Source of the DNA: an uncultured Acidimicrobiales bacterium
GTDB lineage: Bacteria; Actinomycetota; Acidimicrobiia; Acidimicrobiales; SHLQ01
Assembly: GCA_938015295.1 (NCBI GenBank)
Contig: CALLQB010000077.1
Span: forward strand, 1-34,788
Length of the DNA stretch: 34,788 bases
Direction of reading: 5' to 3'
Shown here piece by piece: positions 7,427 to 16,814 of this stretch. The notes under the pieces were generated by a model, which did not search any database, was not told where the DNA came from, and worked only from the letters and a program-made list of their open reading frames with translations. A program made the position numbers and the translations under genes. Each line of letters begins with the position of its first letter. Position 1 is the first letter of the stretch.

Positions 7427-8242
7427 CTAGCGCGACAGCATCAGCGCCCGTTGCGCTGCGTTTGCCGAGATGGTCAGATTGTCGCTCGGCCCAATGGCTA
7501 GCCCGAACCGAGGGTTTCCGTCGTCGTCACGAAAGGTGGTGAGAACAGCCCGTTGATCATCGACGGGAATCTCGCGGCACTCTTCAAATATCCAGCTGCG
7601 CCCGCTGGCATCGAGAAGCGACAATGCAACTGCCTCGTCAGCAATTTGTGAGGCGCCGCGACCAGTGCGGAGCTGACCAGAGTCGTTGGTGATGGTTGCT
7701 TCGACGGTGGTCTTGGCGTCTTCTACCTCAACCATCAGCCTGACCGGAGCTAGATCGTCGACACTTTCGGCGGTCTCGACCTGGTGAATGATCGAAGCCA
7801 TCGCGCTAACGGCACGCGAAATATCGGCCAGAGCGCCATCGTCGTACACCGACACATCGCTCGCGAAAATGTGGATGCCGTCGGACCCGGTCGAGCCGGA
7901 TCGCACATACATACCCGACCATGAATCGAGGACGAACCGGCCCCGGACGTCGGTTTCGTTCGAGAGCAAGGCAATGTGGTGAAACAGGCGAAACGAAGTG
8001 GTAGGCGTCAAGGTGGCAAATGCTGGGCGGTGCAAAAACAGCACCGGTTCGCCGGTCGAACCAACGTGAAGATAGGCGGCCAACGTGACGTCGTGATGGT
8101 CCTCGACGAGTTCAAAACTTGCATCAACCATGCTGCGCAGGAGGCGTTCATGGCCCTCAAGGTGGTCGGCCTCGTCTGTTTCGGAGGTCGGGATCAGTGA
8201 GCTCAGCCCACGCCCAAGTCCACTCTTTTTCGTCCCACTCAT
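7427..8242 (-). CDS. Unknown protein with a ParB-like N-terminal LGRGL peptide
   Basis: A 271-residue protein that I do not recognise beyond its first 20 residues. It opens MSGTKKSGLGRGLSSLIPTS, which closely matches the extreme N-terminus of chromosomal ParB (KxGLGRGLxxLIP), the peptide that contacts ParA and stimulates its ATPase. The ParB DNA-binding and CTP-binding parts are absent. The rest is a mixed alpha/beta protein without obvious catalytic motif, possibly GAF/PAS-like. The ATG at 8242 is the only usual start before an upstream stop. AAAGGA abuts it, a poor spacing, so translation may be weak or leaderless. Role is unknown; binding to a ParA/MinD-family ATPase is inference. Confidence 0.8.
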   Translation of the reverse strand: MSGTKKSGLGRGLSSLIPTSETDEADHLEGHERLLRSMVDASFELVEDHHDVTLAAYLHVGSTGEPVLFLHRPAFATLTPTTSFRLFHHIALLSNETDVRGRFVLDSWSGMYVRSGSTGSDGIHIFASDVSVYDDGALADISRAVSAMASIIHQVETAESVDDLAPVRLMVEVEDAKTTVEATITNDSGQLRTGRGASQIADEAVALSLLDASGRSWIFEECREIPVDDQRAVLTTFRDDDGNPRFGLAIGPSDNLTISANAAQRALMLSR

Positions 8243-8287
8243 TCCTTTTAGGTTACCGAGACAACTCGTGAGTCAACAGAGAAATGC

Positions 8288-8307
8288 GGCCCATTTGTCA
8301 AATGGCC
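8288..8307 (-). terminator. Near-perfect inverted repeat downstream of the RecB-like nuclease gene
   Basis: GGCCCATTTGTCAAATGGCC is an inverted repeat with one extra C, 72 bp past the nuclease stop on the minus strand. Read that way it is followed by GCATTTCTCT. It is a weak terminator candidate. Confidence 0.3.
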
Positions 8308-8378
8308 GAATGGTTCTTTGTTTCGTGCCCAATTGACCGACGCTATGTCGAGCGATCGGCCCGCGTCGGTTCGACGAG

Positions 8379-9368
8379 TTAGCCGGCCAGCGCCTGCGAC
8401 GCCGGCACCGGGCCGACGAGCGCAACGGCGGGAGCGTCGAGCCGCATCGTGCCCCGTTCGAGCCGAGAGAGCACCTCTGCGGTTCCCTGCTCGCACTTGT
8501 CGACAAAGGGGCACCAACCGCAGAGAGGCCCGGTTTTGGCCGTGAATTCAGCCGTGTCGCACGAGGTGTTCATCTCCTGCCAGGTAGTGCTCAGCTCGCC
8601 GACCACGGTCTCCACGGCAGCGTCGGTGACATCGGTCTCGATAGTGCGCTGGCCAAGGTACAGCAGGCGGGCACGTCGTGGCCGCTCGCCGACCTGGTTG
8701 CCGATGGCAGCCGCGTAGAGAAGAACCTGAGCGAGCCGGCCGTCGACGTAACGCGGCCGAGGAGCCTTGCCGCTTTTATAGTCAGAAACGACGAGGCCGT
8801 CGGCCTCACGGTCGAGGCGGTCGACGATGCCACGGAAAGGCACGCCCCCTACATCGGCATCGATGAGCTGCTCGGTTGCCTCGACCTGGACTTCTTCGGG
8901 ATTCTCAAGGGTCCAGAGGCCTTCGATAGCCTTCCACGCCGTCCAACGAAACGAGCGTGAGGCGTCGTCATCGAGGTCGAGGGCAACGAAATCCTTGTCG
9001 TTTTCTATCTCTGGCCAGTGTTTGCGGGCGAGTTGCTTGGCCGCATCGAGCGTACGTTCGGCCGACGGCGACTGGAGGAGATGCTCGAGCACGAGGTGAG
9101 CAAAGGTGCCGGCCAACGCTGCCTGCCCAGGTGGATCGGGGAGGCGATCGAGGTAGCGCATCTTCCAACGCTTCGGGCATTGTTGGAACGTGCTTGCCGA
9201 ACTAGGCGACAACCGCTTTGGTGCGCCGGTGCGTGCTAGAGGAGCCTCAAGGTCGCGCACCCCATCGGGAGGACCAGCCGGTGCAGCGTCAACAGAGCCG
9301 TTAGCAAGCGGGTCGCCGTCGCCAAGCTCGGTGAGCTCGGTTGGTGTGGGGTGAACGTCCATACCCAC
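8379..9368 (-). CDS. RecB-like PD-(D/E)XK nuclease with Fe-S cysteines
   Basis: A 329-residue nuclease of the RecB/Cas4/AddB-like superfamily. It has a helical start LSPSSASTFQQCPKRW (C64), a His in GTFAHLVLEHLL (H91), and the metal centre FRGIVDRLD (D183) then VSDYKSGK (D196, K198), with QVLLYA after it. Three more cysteines, C283-x2-C286-x5-C292 (CGWCPFVDKC), pair with C64 as the four ligands of an iron-sulfur cluster that pins the domain, as in AddB and Cas4. The first 50 residues look disordered. No cas genes or helicase lie nearby, so it is a stand-alone single-strand or repair exonuclease of the kind common in actinobacteria. Confidence 0.9.
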   Translation of the reverse strand: MGMDVHPTPTELTELGDGDPLANGSVDAAPAGPPDGVRDLEAPLARTGAPKRLSPSSASTFQQCPKRWKMRYLDRLPDPPGQAALAGTFAHLVLEHLLQSPSAERTLDAAKQLARKHWPEIENDKDFVALDLDDDASRSFRWTAWKAIEGLWTLENPEEVQVEATEQLIDADVGGVPFRGIVDRLDREADGLVVSDYKSGKAPRPRYVDGRLAQVLLYAAAIGNQVGERPRRARLLYLGQRTIETDVTDAAVETVVGELSTTWQEMNTSCDTAEFTAKTGPLCGWCPFVDKCEQGTAEVLSRLERGTMRLDAPAVALVGPVPASQALAG

Positions 9369-9424
9369 AGTTCTACACCATGGGTAGGACGAACTACATC
9401 GCTGTGGTTCGGTCGGCTGCCACG

Positions 9425-10579
9425 TTAGTTACGGGCGCTTGGTTGCGTGCCGTCAGCGGGAAGACGCATATCGCCCCCCGATCGCACAACAACCTCGGCA
9501 GGCGTCAGATCGGCTGATTGCAGCGATGATGTGGTTGATCCGCCGGCCTTGCCGACAAGTTCAAAGGTTGTCGACTGGCCAAAAACCAGCTCGCAATCGT
9601 CGCCGACGATGTCGTTGGCCTGTGGTGCGGTAACCGCAACCGAATCGCCAGATCGACTATTGGGGTTGTAGGTGGTGGTGCCACCGCCGGCCCAATCGTC
9701 GCCGCCATTGTTGCATTCGATCGTGTCAGCGCCGCCGCCGCCGAAGATGGTGTCGTCGCCGCCACCGCCGGTGAGCGTGTCATTGCCGTCGCGGCCAAGG
9801 AGCCAGTTGTTTCCGCCGCGACCGTCGATGATGTCGGCGTCGCTTCCACCGAAGATGAAGTCGTTGCCAGCGCCGCCGATGAGGCGATTCACTGCGCTGC
9901 TGCCCTTGAAGCGGATGGTGCCACTGTCGCCGGGAATCGAGAACGGCTCGGCGATGATCAGGTCGGTGCCGCGTTTGTTAACAACCTTGTTGCGGCCGGC
10001 GCCGGTGATGGTGGTGTCGTTGCCGCCGCCGGGTTTCAGCACGTCGTTGCCCTGGGCGCCGTAGAGGAAGTCGCTTCCCGAGCCACCAAGGATCTTGTCT
10101 TTGCCCCGGCCACCGAACAGGTCGTCTTTGCCTGGTCCGCCGTCGAGCACGTCGCGACCGGCGTAGCCGATGAGTACGTCGTTGCCGGCGCCGCCCGACA
10201 AGTTGTCCTTGCCGTCGGTGCCGTTGATGGTGTCGTTACCATCGCCTCCGCTGACACAGACCCGCGTGCTCGTGCCGAGCTCGGCGAGCGCTTCGGGCGT
10301 GAAGTCGAGCGAATCGTCGCCAGCGCCAAGCTCTACGACAAAGAAGCCGTCTGCTGCGCCGCTACGAGCGGTTTTTGCGTTCACGACGATGTTGTCGTTG
10401 CCATCTGCGCCAAGGAGGTCGACCGAGGAGGTGCGGCACGACTGTTTCACCTGTGCTTGTGCTGCGTTGGCATCGATTGCAAGGACGGTAACCGTGCCGG
10501 TTGCGGCCAGCGCAAAAGCAGCTGCGACGGCAGCGATTCGCTGACGACCAGGTCGGTGAGAAACAAGGGAGCGGTCCAT
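9425..10579 (-). CDS. Secreted RTX (haemolysin-type) calcium-binding repeat protein
   Basis: A 384-residue exported protein. The first 42 residues form a signal peptide (basic MDRSLVSHRPGRQR, hydrophobic AAVAAAFALAATG, cut near ANAAQA). Glycine/aspartate nonapeptides of the form GGxGxDxLx follow in two blocks, roughly residues 112-190 and 245-295 (for example GGAGNDVLIG, GGPGKDDLFG, GGGGDDTIFG). These fold into a calcium-bound beta-roll outside the cell. No enzymatic domain is visible. The C-terminal 80 residues carry a Cys pair with upstream partners (CNNGGDD, DDCELVF). It could be a surface or matrix protein. Transcribed alone, 155 bp downstream of parE. Confidence 0.9.
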   Translation of the reverse strand: MDRSLVSHRPGRQRIAAVAAAFALAATGTVTVLAIDANAAQAQVKQSCRTSSVDLLGADGNDNIVVNAKTARSGAADGFFVVELGAGDDSLDFTPEALAELGTSTRVCVSGGDGNDTINGTDGKDNLSGGAGNDVLIGYAGRDVLDGGPGKDDLFGGRGKDKILGGSGSDFLYGAQGNDVLKPGGGNDTTITGAGRNKVVNKRGTDLIIAEPFSIPGDSGTIRFKGSSAVNRLIGGAGNDFIFGGSDADIIDGRGGNNWLLGRDGNDTLTGGGGDDTIFGGGGADTIECNNGGDDWAGGGTTTYNPNSRSGDSVAVTAPQANDIVGDDCELVFGQSTTFELVGKAGGSTTSSLQSADLTPAEVVVRSGGDMRLPADGTQPSARN

Positions 10580-10734
10580 AAAGATCTATCCAGGCGTATT
10601 CGGTGTGGCAGACGACAGCAGAAGCTGACATCAGTGCTTCTATCGGCAGGTTGGCAAAAAATCTGGAGTGCAAGGTGATGGGCCGGAAAGTGGCACACCG
10701 AGATGCGAGGTGCCGGCGCCCGGGGTGTCGCGTG

Positions 10735-12918
10735 TTACACGTCGAGAACTTCTGGGTCCATCAGTGCGCTGTTCTTGACCAGGTAGTCGCGACGTTGGGC
10801 AACATCGCTGCCCATAAGTACGTCAAACATCTTCATTGCATCCTTGGCTTGTGCAGCATCGTCCATGGTGAGGCGTCGAAGGATTCGAGTTTCAGGATTC
10901 AGTGCACAATGGGCCAGCTCATCGACGTTCATTTCGCCCAGACCCTTGAACCGCTGCCACTTAATGTTTTCGGCTTTACGGTTGCCGGTCGCGAGTTCCT
11001 GGGTCATCTTGTCGCGTTCTTCGTCGCTGAAGGCTCGGTGGGTCTCGTTGCCCACTTTGGTGGTGAACAGCGGTGGTTGTGCAGCGTAGACATGGCCACC
11101 CTCAAGAAGAGGGGTCATGTACTTGTAAATGAGCGTGAGCAACAGGCACCGAATATGGCTGCCGTCGACATCGGCATCGCACAGAATGATGATGCGGCCG
11201 TAGCGTGATGCCGAGATATCGAAATCCTTACCCGACCCAGCCCCAACGGCGGTGAACAGCGCCTGCGCTTCGGTGTTGTCCAGTACTTGCTTCATCGTTG
11301 CTTTGCCAGCGTTCACGACCTTGCCGCGAAGCGGAAGAATCGCCATGAACTCTGAGTTGCGGCCCGCTTTTGCCGGACCCGCTGCAGAGTCTCCCTCGAC
11401 GATTAAGAGCTCGGCGTCGCCGCCGTGGATGCGGCAATCGGCGAGTTTTGCGGGCATGCCGGTGGATCCGAGCGACGCTGCCTTCCGTTTGGTATCGAGC
11501 GCCTGTTTGGCGCTGACCCGGTTGATGACGGCGCTCGAGATCTTCTTGCGGACGTTGTCGACATGGGTCTTCTTCGACCCGACGCCGCTGAACCATTCGG
11601 CAAGGCTGTCTTTGACCACTCGGTAGACAATTTTGTCAATGGCAGGCGTGCCGAGCTCTTGTTTGGTCTGGCCTCGGAATTGTGGTTCGGGGAATGTCAC
11701 CTTGACCGCGGCGACGAGACCTTCACGGATGTCGTCGCGGGTCGCCCGGTTCTTGTTTTGTTTCGCCAATTTTGCCAGTTGCCGGACGTCTTTGAGGAGC
11801 ACATCGTTCACCGCGCGTGTGAGAGCCTTATCGAACCCATCGAGGTGTGTGCCGCCCTCGCTGGTAGGAATCGTGTTGACGAATGACGTCATCGTTGGCT
11901 CGAACGTATCGACCCAACGCAGGGCAACGTCGACCACACACTCGCGCTCAACAATCTGCATCTTGCCATCGACGGGCACCTTCTCTTCGAAGGTGTCGAT
12001 ACCGTTGAGTTTGATCAGGCCGGTGACCGGCGTAGAGTCGCCCGACATCTGGTCGACGAGGTCGGCAATACCGGCCCTCGAGACAAAAGTCTCGGGTTCA
12101 GTCTGCGATCCGGTGCGCTTGTCGATGACGGTGATCTTGAGACCAGGTACCAGAAATGCCGCGCGCTGGGCTCGAACGCGAACCTCGTCCCACTCGATGA
12201 CCGCCTCGGGGTCAAAGATCTCGGTGTCGGGCCAGAACCGCACCCGCGTGCCGGTCTTCTTTGTCTTCTTGATGCGTTCGAGTTTGTGACCAGCCCGAAA
12301 CGATCGTGTGGTGAATTGGCCAGCGACCCGCTCGTTGAAACACAGCCGATGCGTGTGACCCTCTCGGTCGACTTCGGCGACCAACTTCTCGGACAGCGCA
12401 TTAACCACCGAAGCGCCTACACCGTGGAGCCCGCCGGATGCGCCATACGCTCCACCACCGAACTTGCCTCCGGCATGGAGCTCGGTGAGCACTACCTCAA
12501 GCGCCGAGACCTTACGTTTTGTGTGAATCCCGACAGGGATTCCGCGGCCGTCGTCGCCGACAGCGACCGAGCCGTCGCGATGAAAGGTCACTTCAATTTT
12601 CTTGGCAAAACCGGCGGCTGCTTCATCGACGGCATTGTCGAGCAGCTCCCATACCAGGTGCATGAGTCCGGCGCTGCCGGTGCCGCCGATGTACATGCCG
12701 GGACGTTTCCGCACGGCATCGAGGCCCTCGAGGGTCTCGATCGCGTCGGCGTCGTAGGTGCCGACCTTCTTCGCTGCTGGTTTTGTCTTGCTGGTCTTGT
12801 TGGCTTGGGTTGTCGATTTCGACGAACTGGCTTTCTCGTCGGCGATGAGCTGCGGGGTCTTTTCGTTGTCGTCCATGATGATCTCGATGTCGTCGGAGGT
12901 GGTTGTTGTGCTGCTCAT
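10735..12918 (-). CDS. parE: DNA topoisomerase IV subunit B (ParE type)
   Basis: ATPase subunit of a type IIA topoisomerase. From ATG 12918 it has 727 residues. The first 50 are a Ser/Lys-rich tail, then the GHKL ATPase (LLDNAVDEA, DDGRGIPVG, GLHGVGASVVNALS), the transducer (FVNTIPTSEGGTH) and the TOPRIM domain (LLIVEGDSA with the acid, ILCDADVDGSHI with the DxD). It lacks the long GyrB insertion of E. coli. The stretch HAGGKFGGGAYGASGGLHG and the AFLVPGL part resemble actinobacterial ParE more than GyrB. A longer frame starts at 13110 but runs through the end of parC; ATG 12918, 4 nt after the parC stop, fits coupled translation. The ParE versus second-GyrB label is family inference. Confidence 0.92.
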   Translation of the reverse strand: MSSTTTTSDDIEIIMDDNEKTPQLIADEKASSSKSTTQANKTSKTKPAAKKVGTYDADAIETLEGLDAVRKRPGMYIGGTGSAGLMHLVWELLDNAVDEAAAGFAKKIEVTFHRDGSVAVGDDGRGIPVGIHTKRKVSALEVVLTELHAGGKFGGGAYGASGGLHGVGASVVNALSEKLVAEVDREGHTHRLCFNERVAGQFTTRSFRAGHKLERIKKTKKTGTRVRFWPDTEIFDPEAVIEWDEVRVRAQRAAFLVPGLKITVIDKRTGSQTEPETFVSRAGIADLVDQMSGDSTPVTGLIKLNGIDTFEEKVPVDGKMQIVERECVVDVALRWVDTFEPTMTSFVNTIPTSEGGTHLDGFDKALTRAVNDVLLKDVRQLAKLAKQNKNRATRDDIREGLVAAVKVTFPEPQFRGQTKQELGTPAIDKIVYRVVKDSLAEWFSGVGSKKTHVDNVRKKISSAVINRVSAKQALDTKRKAASLGSTGMPAKLADCRIHGGDAELLIVEGDSAAGPAKAGRNSEFMAILPLRGKVVNAGKATMKQVLDNTEAQALFTAVGAGSGKDFDISASRYGRIIILCDADVDGSHIRCLLLTLIYKYMTPLLEGGHVYAAQPPLFTTKVGNETHRAFSDEERDKMTQELATGNRKAENIKWQRFKGLGEMNVDELAHCALNPETRILRRLTMDDAAQAKDAMKMFDVLMGSDVAQRRDYLVKNSALMDPEVLDV

Positions 12919-12922
12919 CGCT

Positions 12923-15325
12923 TCACCACCTTGCCGGGCCGAGGCCCAGAATCGGTCGGTCGAGTTCGGTGCTGGTGAGATCTCGCTTCGAGGCGCCGAC
13001 CGGGAATGGCACCGGCGCAGGATCGACCTTGTTGTGGTCGTCGTCGGTGGCCATGACTGCCAGCATCGTCTCGAGGTCGCCAACGGCTGCGGCAGAGAGT
13101 GTCTCGGCATCGAGCTTTGTCAACCGCACACCTACTCCGCCGCGACCTTTCGCCTCAAGCTCGTCGAGTGGTGTGGTCTTCCCGGCACCGCCGTTGGTCA
13201 CCGAGCAGATGACGGCATCGCCTATCACTGGTCCGGCGGCAATGACTTTTGCGCCATCGCGAAGTTTCATGCCAGCGACACCGCCTGCGCCGCGGCCCTG
13301 GACACTGATCTTTTCGATGTCGGTGCGAAGGACCTGTGCATCGCTGGCGATGATGACGATGTCGATACCGTCGGGCGACACGAATGCTGCAGCAACTTTG
13401 TCGGTGCCCTTCAGCTTGATGATCGTTGCGCCGGCCTTTGTCTTGTCGATCTCGGCGGGATCGAGCCGTTTGGCTACGCCTTGTTCGGTAACCAGCACCA
13501 GCTTTTCGTCGCCCGGGGTTACGATGGTGAGGATTTTTTCGCCAGCGTTGAGGCCGAAGATCTGTTTAGCGTCTGAACCGCGACTGCGGCCAGCAATCTC
13601 GCCGACCTCTGCTGCCATTGCCGCCAACGCTCGTCCTTCAGAGGTAATCGCCCACAGACGAGACCGCGTTGAGCTAAGCGTTGACGCTACGAGAACATCG
13701 TGGCGCGCTGGTGTTGCACGTTTGGCCCCTTCGAGGGGAGCACGTCCGATTTGGCCCGTTGTTGAGAGGGTAACGACACAGGGTTCGTCGGCAACGTCGG
13801 TATCGACTAGGTCGATGACCTCAAAGGTCGGGATGTCTTCGAGGGAAACCAGCTGTGTTCTGCGTTCGTGGCCGTAGGCATCGACGGCTTCTTTCAGCTC
13901 TTTGAGGACCAGCGTGCGTTGGCGCTGTTCTGAGCCCAGGAGTTTCTCGAAGTCTGCGATGCGTTCGGCCAACTCTGCGTGCTCGTCCACAAGTTTCTGT
14001 CGCTCGAGCGCGGTGAGGCGACGCAGCGGCATCTCGAGGATCTCTCGAGCCTGAATGTCTGAGAGCGACAGCCGTGCCATGAGGTTGTCGCGGGCTTCGC
14101 CTGAATCGGCCGATGCCCGGATGATGGCGATGACCTCGTCGATGTTGTCGAGGGCGATGAGGAAACCCTCGACGATATGCATGCGCTCGCGTGCTTTTTC
14201 GAGCCGGAACTGTGTCCGGCGCACGATCATGTCGAGGCGGTGGGTAACGTAATGCTGGCAGAGGTCATAGAGCCCCAGCGTGGTCGGCACATTGTCGACC
14301 AGGACCACGTTGTTGACGCCGAATGTCTCCTCAAGCGGGGTCAAGCGATACAGCTCGGCGAGAACCGCCTGCGGGTTGATGTTGGGCTTGCACTCGATCT
14401 GGATCTTGAGGCCGTGGTGGCGATCGGATAGGTCGGCGAGTCCCTGGATCCCCTGTAGCTTGCCGCTGTTCGCAAGGTCTTGGATCTTGGCGACGACTCG
14501 CTCGGGGCCAACCATGTGGGGCAATTCGGTCACCACAAGACCCTGGCGGTTCTTGGTGATCTGTATGGTTTCGACCTTTGCCCGCATCCGAATTGAGCCG
14601 CGCCCGGTTTCATAAATCTCGTCGAGGCCGTCGTCGACGATGAACCCGGCGCCGGGAAAGTCTGGACCAGGAAGCACGGCGCGCAGCTCGGCAATGGTTG
14701 GCTTGGGGCGTCGCTTTGTCATGACCAGTTCGATGGCCTTATAGACCTCGCGTAGGTTGTGGGTAGGCATGTTGGTTGCCATACCAACGGCGATGCCGGT
14801 GGTGCCGTTGACCAGCAGGTTTGGCACCAGAGCGGGAAGGAAGATCGGTTCTTGGCGCTCGCCATCGAAGGTCGGGCGGAACTGCACCGTGTTTTCGTCG
14901 ATTTCGCGCACCATATCCATGGCGGCATCGGTGAGACGGCACTCGGTGTAACGGTAGGCGGCCGGCGGGTCATCGAGTGTTCCGAAGTTTCCCTGCGGGT
15001 CGATGAAGGTGACGTTGCGAGTGAAGTCCTGACCCATGCGTACTAGGGCCTCGTAGATGGCAGAGTCGCCGTGCGGGTGGTATTTGCCCATCGTGTCGCC
15101 GACAACGCCAGCACACTTGCGATGGGTCGAGTCCGGCCGAATGTTTTGTCGAAGCATTGAGTAAAGAATGCGGCGTTGCACCGGCTTGAGACCGTCGCGA
15201 ACATCGGGGATCGCCCGGGCCGTGATGACCGACAGCGAGTACGCAAGAAACGACTCGCTCATCTCGTCGGAAACAGCGACGTCGACGACCTCGCGTGCGA
15301 ACGGTTGGATGGATTGTTGACTCAT
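12923..15325 (-). CDS. parC: DNA topoisomerase IV subunit A (ParC type)
   Basis: DNA breakage-reunion subunit, 800 residues. The winged-helix part has [15 protein letters not shown] (quinolone-pocket S88 and E92) and the cleaving Tyr126 in [29 protein letters not shown] and [16 protein letters not shown] match actinobacterial ParC, and a coiled coil follows (residues 380-470). The C-terminal half has degenerate beta-pinwheel repeats (for example [10 protein letters not shown]) but no canonical QRRGGKG GyrA box. That argues for decatenase rather than gyrase. It is first in a two-gene operon with parE (4-nt gap). This A-then-B order is the reverse of the usual gyrB-gyrA pair. A divergent plus-strand lipoprotein gene starts 230 bp away. 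Confidence 0.93.
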   Translation of the reverse strand: MSQQSIQPFAREVVDVAVSDEMSESFLAYSLSVITARAIPDVRDGLKPVQRRILYSMLRQNIRPDSTHRKCAGVVGDTMGKYHPHGDSAIYEALVRMGQDFTRNVTFIDPQGNFGTLDDPPAAYRYTECRLTDAAMDMVREIDENTVQFRPTFDGERQEPIFLPALVPNLLVNGTTGIAVGMATNMPTHNLREVYKAIELVMTKRRPKPTIAELRAVLPGPDFPGAGFIVDDGLDEIYETGRGSIRMRAKVETIQITKNRQGLVVTELPHMVGPERVVAKIQDLANSGKLQGIQGLADLSDRHHGLKIQIECKPNINPQAVLAELYRLTPLEETFGVNNVVLVDNVPTTLGLYDLCQHYVTHRLDMIVRRTQFRLEKARERMHIVEGFLIALDNIDEVIAIIRASADSGEARDNLMARLSLSDIQAREILEMPLRRLTALERQKLVDEHAELAERIADFEKLLGSEQRQRTLVLKELKEAVDAYGHERRTQLVSLEDIPTFEVIDLVDTDVADEPCVVTLSTTGQIGRAPLEGAKRATPARHDVLVASTLSSTRSRLWAITSEGRALAAMAAEVGEIAGRSRGSDAKQIFGLNAGEKILTIVTPGDEKLVLVTEQGVAKRLDPAEIDKTKAGATIIKLKGTDKVAAAFVSPDGIDIVIIASDAQVLRTDIEKISVQGRGAGGVAGMKLRDGAKVIAAGPVIGDAVICSVTNGGAGKTTPLDELEAKGRGGVGVRLTKLDAETLSAAAVGDLETMLAVMATDDDHNKVDPAPVPFPVGASKRDLTSTELDRPILGLGPARW

Positions 15326-15555
15326 GAACTTCGTGGCTCCGAAAGTGGGGCATTGGGGGCGCGAACTACGAACAGGTGTTCGACTCTATCGAGTGAAAAC
15401 GACTGATGGCACCGCCGGGGCATCGACGGTACGATCTCGCCTCCGAAGGTAGCCGAAGTAGCGCAGGTGGTGGCGCCACGGGCGGGCGAGGGACTACTAC
15501 ACTCTGCGTCTTGTCACCTGCACCCGACCCGTCGAGAGGCGACTTCTTGCGCCGC

Positions 15556-15960
15556 ATGACTCGTTTCGCCCGTCCTGTATTGCGGGCATGTTCGGTCCGT
15601 GGTTTGGGTGTGCGTGTGGGTTTCGTGTTCGCTTTGGCTGTAGCGGCGTGTTCTTCAAGCGGGGTCGAAACTCCTGATGGTGGGTCTCCGGCGCTAACGA
15701 TCCCCGGCGTGGTGAATCTTGATGATGCCGAGGCGCTCATCGAGGATCTTCGCATCGACCCTGCTATTCGTGCTGAGCTCAGCGCCGAACTAGAAACGCA
15801 GCTCGGTGTGACGACCGCCGAGGCCGAATGCCTGACCGACAACATCGACGTTGCCGACCTCCTCGCAATGTCGGCCGATGCCCCTGACGACGGCGCCCTC
15901 GAGCGGATTCTCGAAGCCTTTGATGCCTGCGATGTGCCGAGGTCGGTGTTCGAGCAGTGA
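15556..15960 (+). CDS. Small lipoprotein of unknown function
   Basis: A 134-residue protein. The frame is open from 15406, but ATG 15556 gives a clean lipoprotein signal: basic MTRFARPVLRACSVRGLGVR, hydrophobic VGFVFALAVA and lipobox VAAC, acylated at Cys near residue 32. The mature part is short and acidic (DDAEALIEDLRIDP, ELETQLGVTTAEAECL, NIDVADLLAMSADAP) with two further Cys. It is predicted helical with no named family. Its stop overlaps the start of the next gene (GTGA at 15957-15960), so the two are probably translated together. Confidence 0.75.
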   Translation: MTRFARPVLRACSVRGLGVRVGFVFALAVAACSSSGVETPDGGSPALTIPGVVNLDDAEALIEDLRIDPAIRAELSAELETQLGVTTAEAECLTDNIDVADLLAMSADAPDDGALERILEAFDACDVPRSVFEQ

Positions 15961-16814
15961 AGGTTGAGCCCGTTGACGAACGAGTAGTGCAAAACCACGC
16001 GAGCGTGATGTTGGTGGGGGTTGGCGACCTCGGGGCACGAATTGGCTATGAGCTGCTCGCTGCTGGGCGACGAGTGGTAGGCGTCCGTCGCAACGCCGAC
16101 CGCATACCGGTTGAGTTCGAAGCGCACAGCGCGGATGTCGGCGACCCAGCATCGCTTGCAACCTTGCCGAACGTGGCGACACTTATCTATGTGATGACCG
16201 CCGGCGAACGCACCGCTGATGCCTATCAACGAGCCTATGTCGACGGCCTGCGCAATGTCCTTGCAGCGGTACGCCCATCTCGGGTTTTGAGTGTCTCGTC
16301 GACCGCGGTCTATGAGGTCGACGACGGCGGCTGGGTTGATGAGATGTCGCCGACCGCGCCAACCGGCTTCAGCGGACGGGCCATGCTCGAAATGGAACAC
16401 GTGGCCGAAGATTCGCCTATCGAATCTTGCGCAGTGCGACTTGGCGGAGTGTACGGTCCGGGCCGAACACGGTTCGTTGAACAGGTTCGCTCTGGCAAAG
16501 CAACGTTCGGGCCTGAGCCTGCGTATACCAATCGCATTCATGCTGATGATGCCGCTACCTTGATCGCCAGCCTGGCGGTGGCTCCGAAGGTAGAGCCCAT
16601 CGTGATCGGCGTCGACAACGATCCGGCCGAGCGGCGAGAGGTTATTACCTGGATGGCCGATCGGCTCGATGTTTCGGTGCCGCCGGTCGATCTCTCGGCG
16701 GCGCCCAACAGCAACAAGCGGTGCTCGAACCGTCTGGCGCTCAGCCTGGGATTTGCGCCGCGTTACCCATCGTTTCGCGAAGGCTACGCTTCGATCCTGG
16801 ATCTACTCGGGTAG
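15957..16814 (+). CDS. Atypical SDR / NAD(P)-binding epimerase-like protein (YeeZ type)
   Basis: A 285-residue Rossmann-fold protein of the extended or atypical SDR group. The cofactor loop is MLVGVGDLGARIG near residues 18-30, VSSTAVYEVDDGG follows near residue 114, and VRLGGVYGPGR near residue 160. The usual catalytic YxxxK is not seen where expected (SGRAMLEMEH), as in YeeZ-like members, so classical dehydrogenase chemistry is doubtful. GTG 15957 overlaps the lipoprotein stop by 4 nt. Its 3' end overlaps the convergent metallopeptidase gene by 12 nt. Substrate is unknown. Confidence 0.85.
   Translation: MKVEPVDERVVQNHASVMLVGVGDLGARIGYELLAAGRRVVGVRRNADRIPVEFEAHSADVGDPASLATLPNVATLIYVMTAGERTADAYQRAYVDGLRNVLAAVRPSRVLSVSSTAVYEVDDGGWVDEMSPTAPTGFSGRAMLEMEHVAEDSPIESCAVRLGGVYGPGRTRFVEQVRSGKATFGPEPAYTNRIHADDAATLIASLAVAPKVEPIVIGVDNDPAERREVITWMADRLDVSVPPVDLSAAPNSNKRCSNRLALSLGFAPRYPSFREGYASILDLLG

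Noticed and set aside
12919..13110. Longer parE start at 13110
   Set aside because: It would read through the end of parC in another frame with a low-quality Ser/Thr/Arg sequence; ATG 12918 fits coupled translation.
15366..16541. Long minus-strand frame opposite the lipoprotein and SDR genes
   Set aside because: It is antisense to two genes with clear lipobox and Rossmann motifs, and its translation has no family features.
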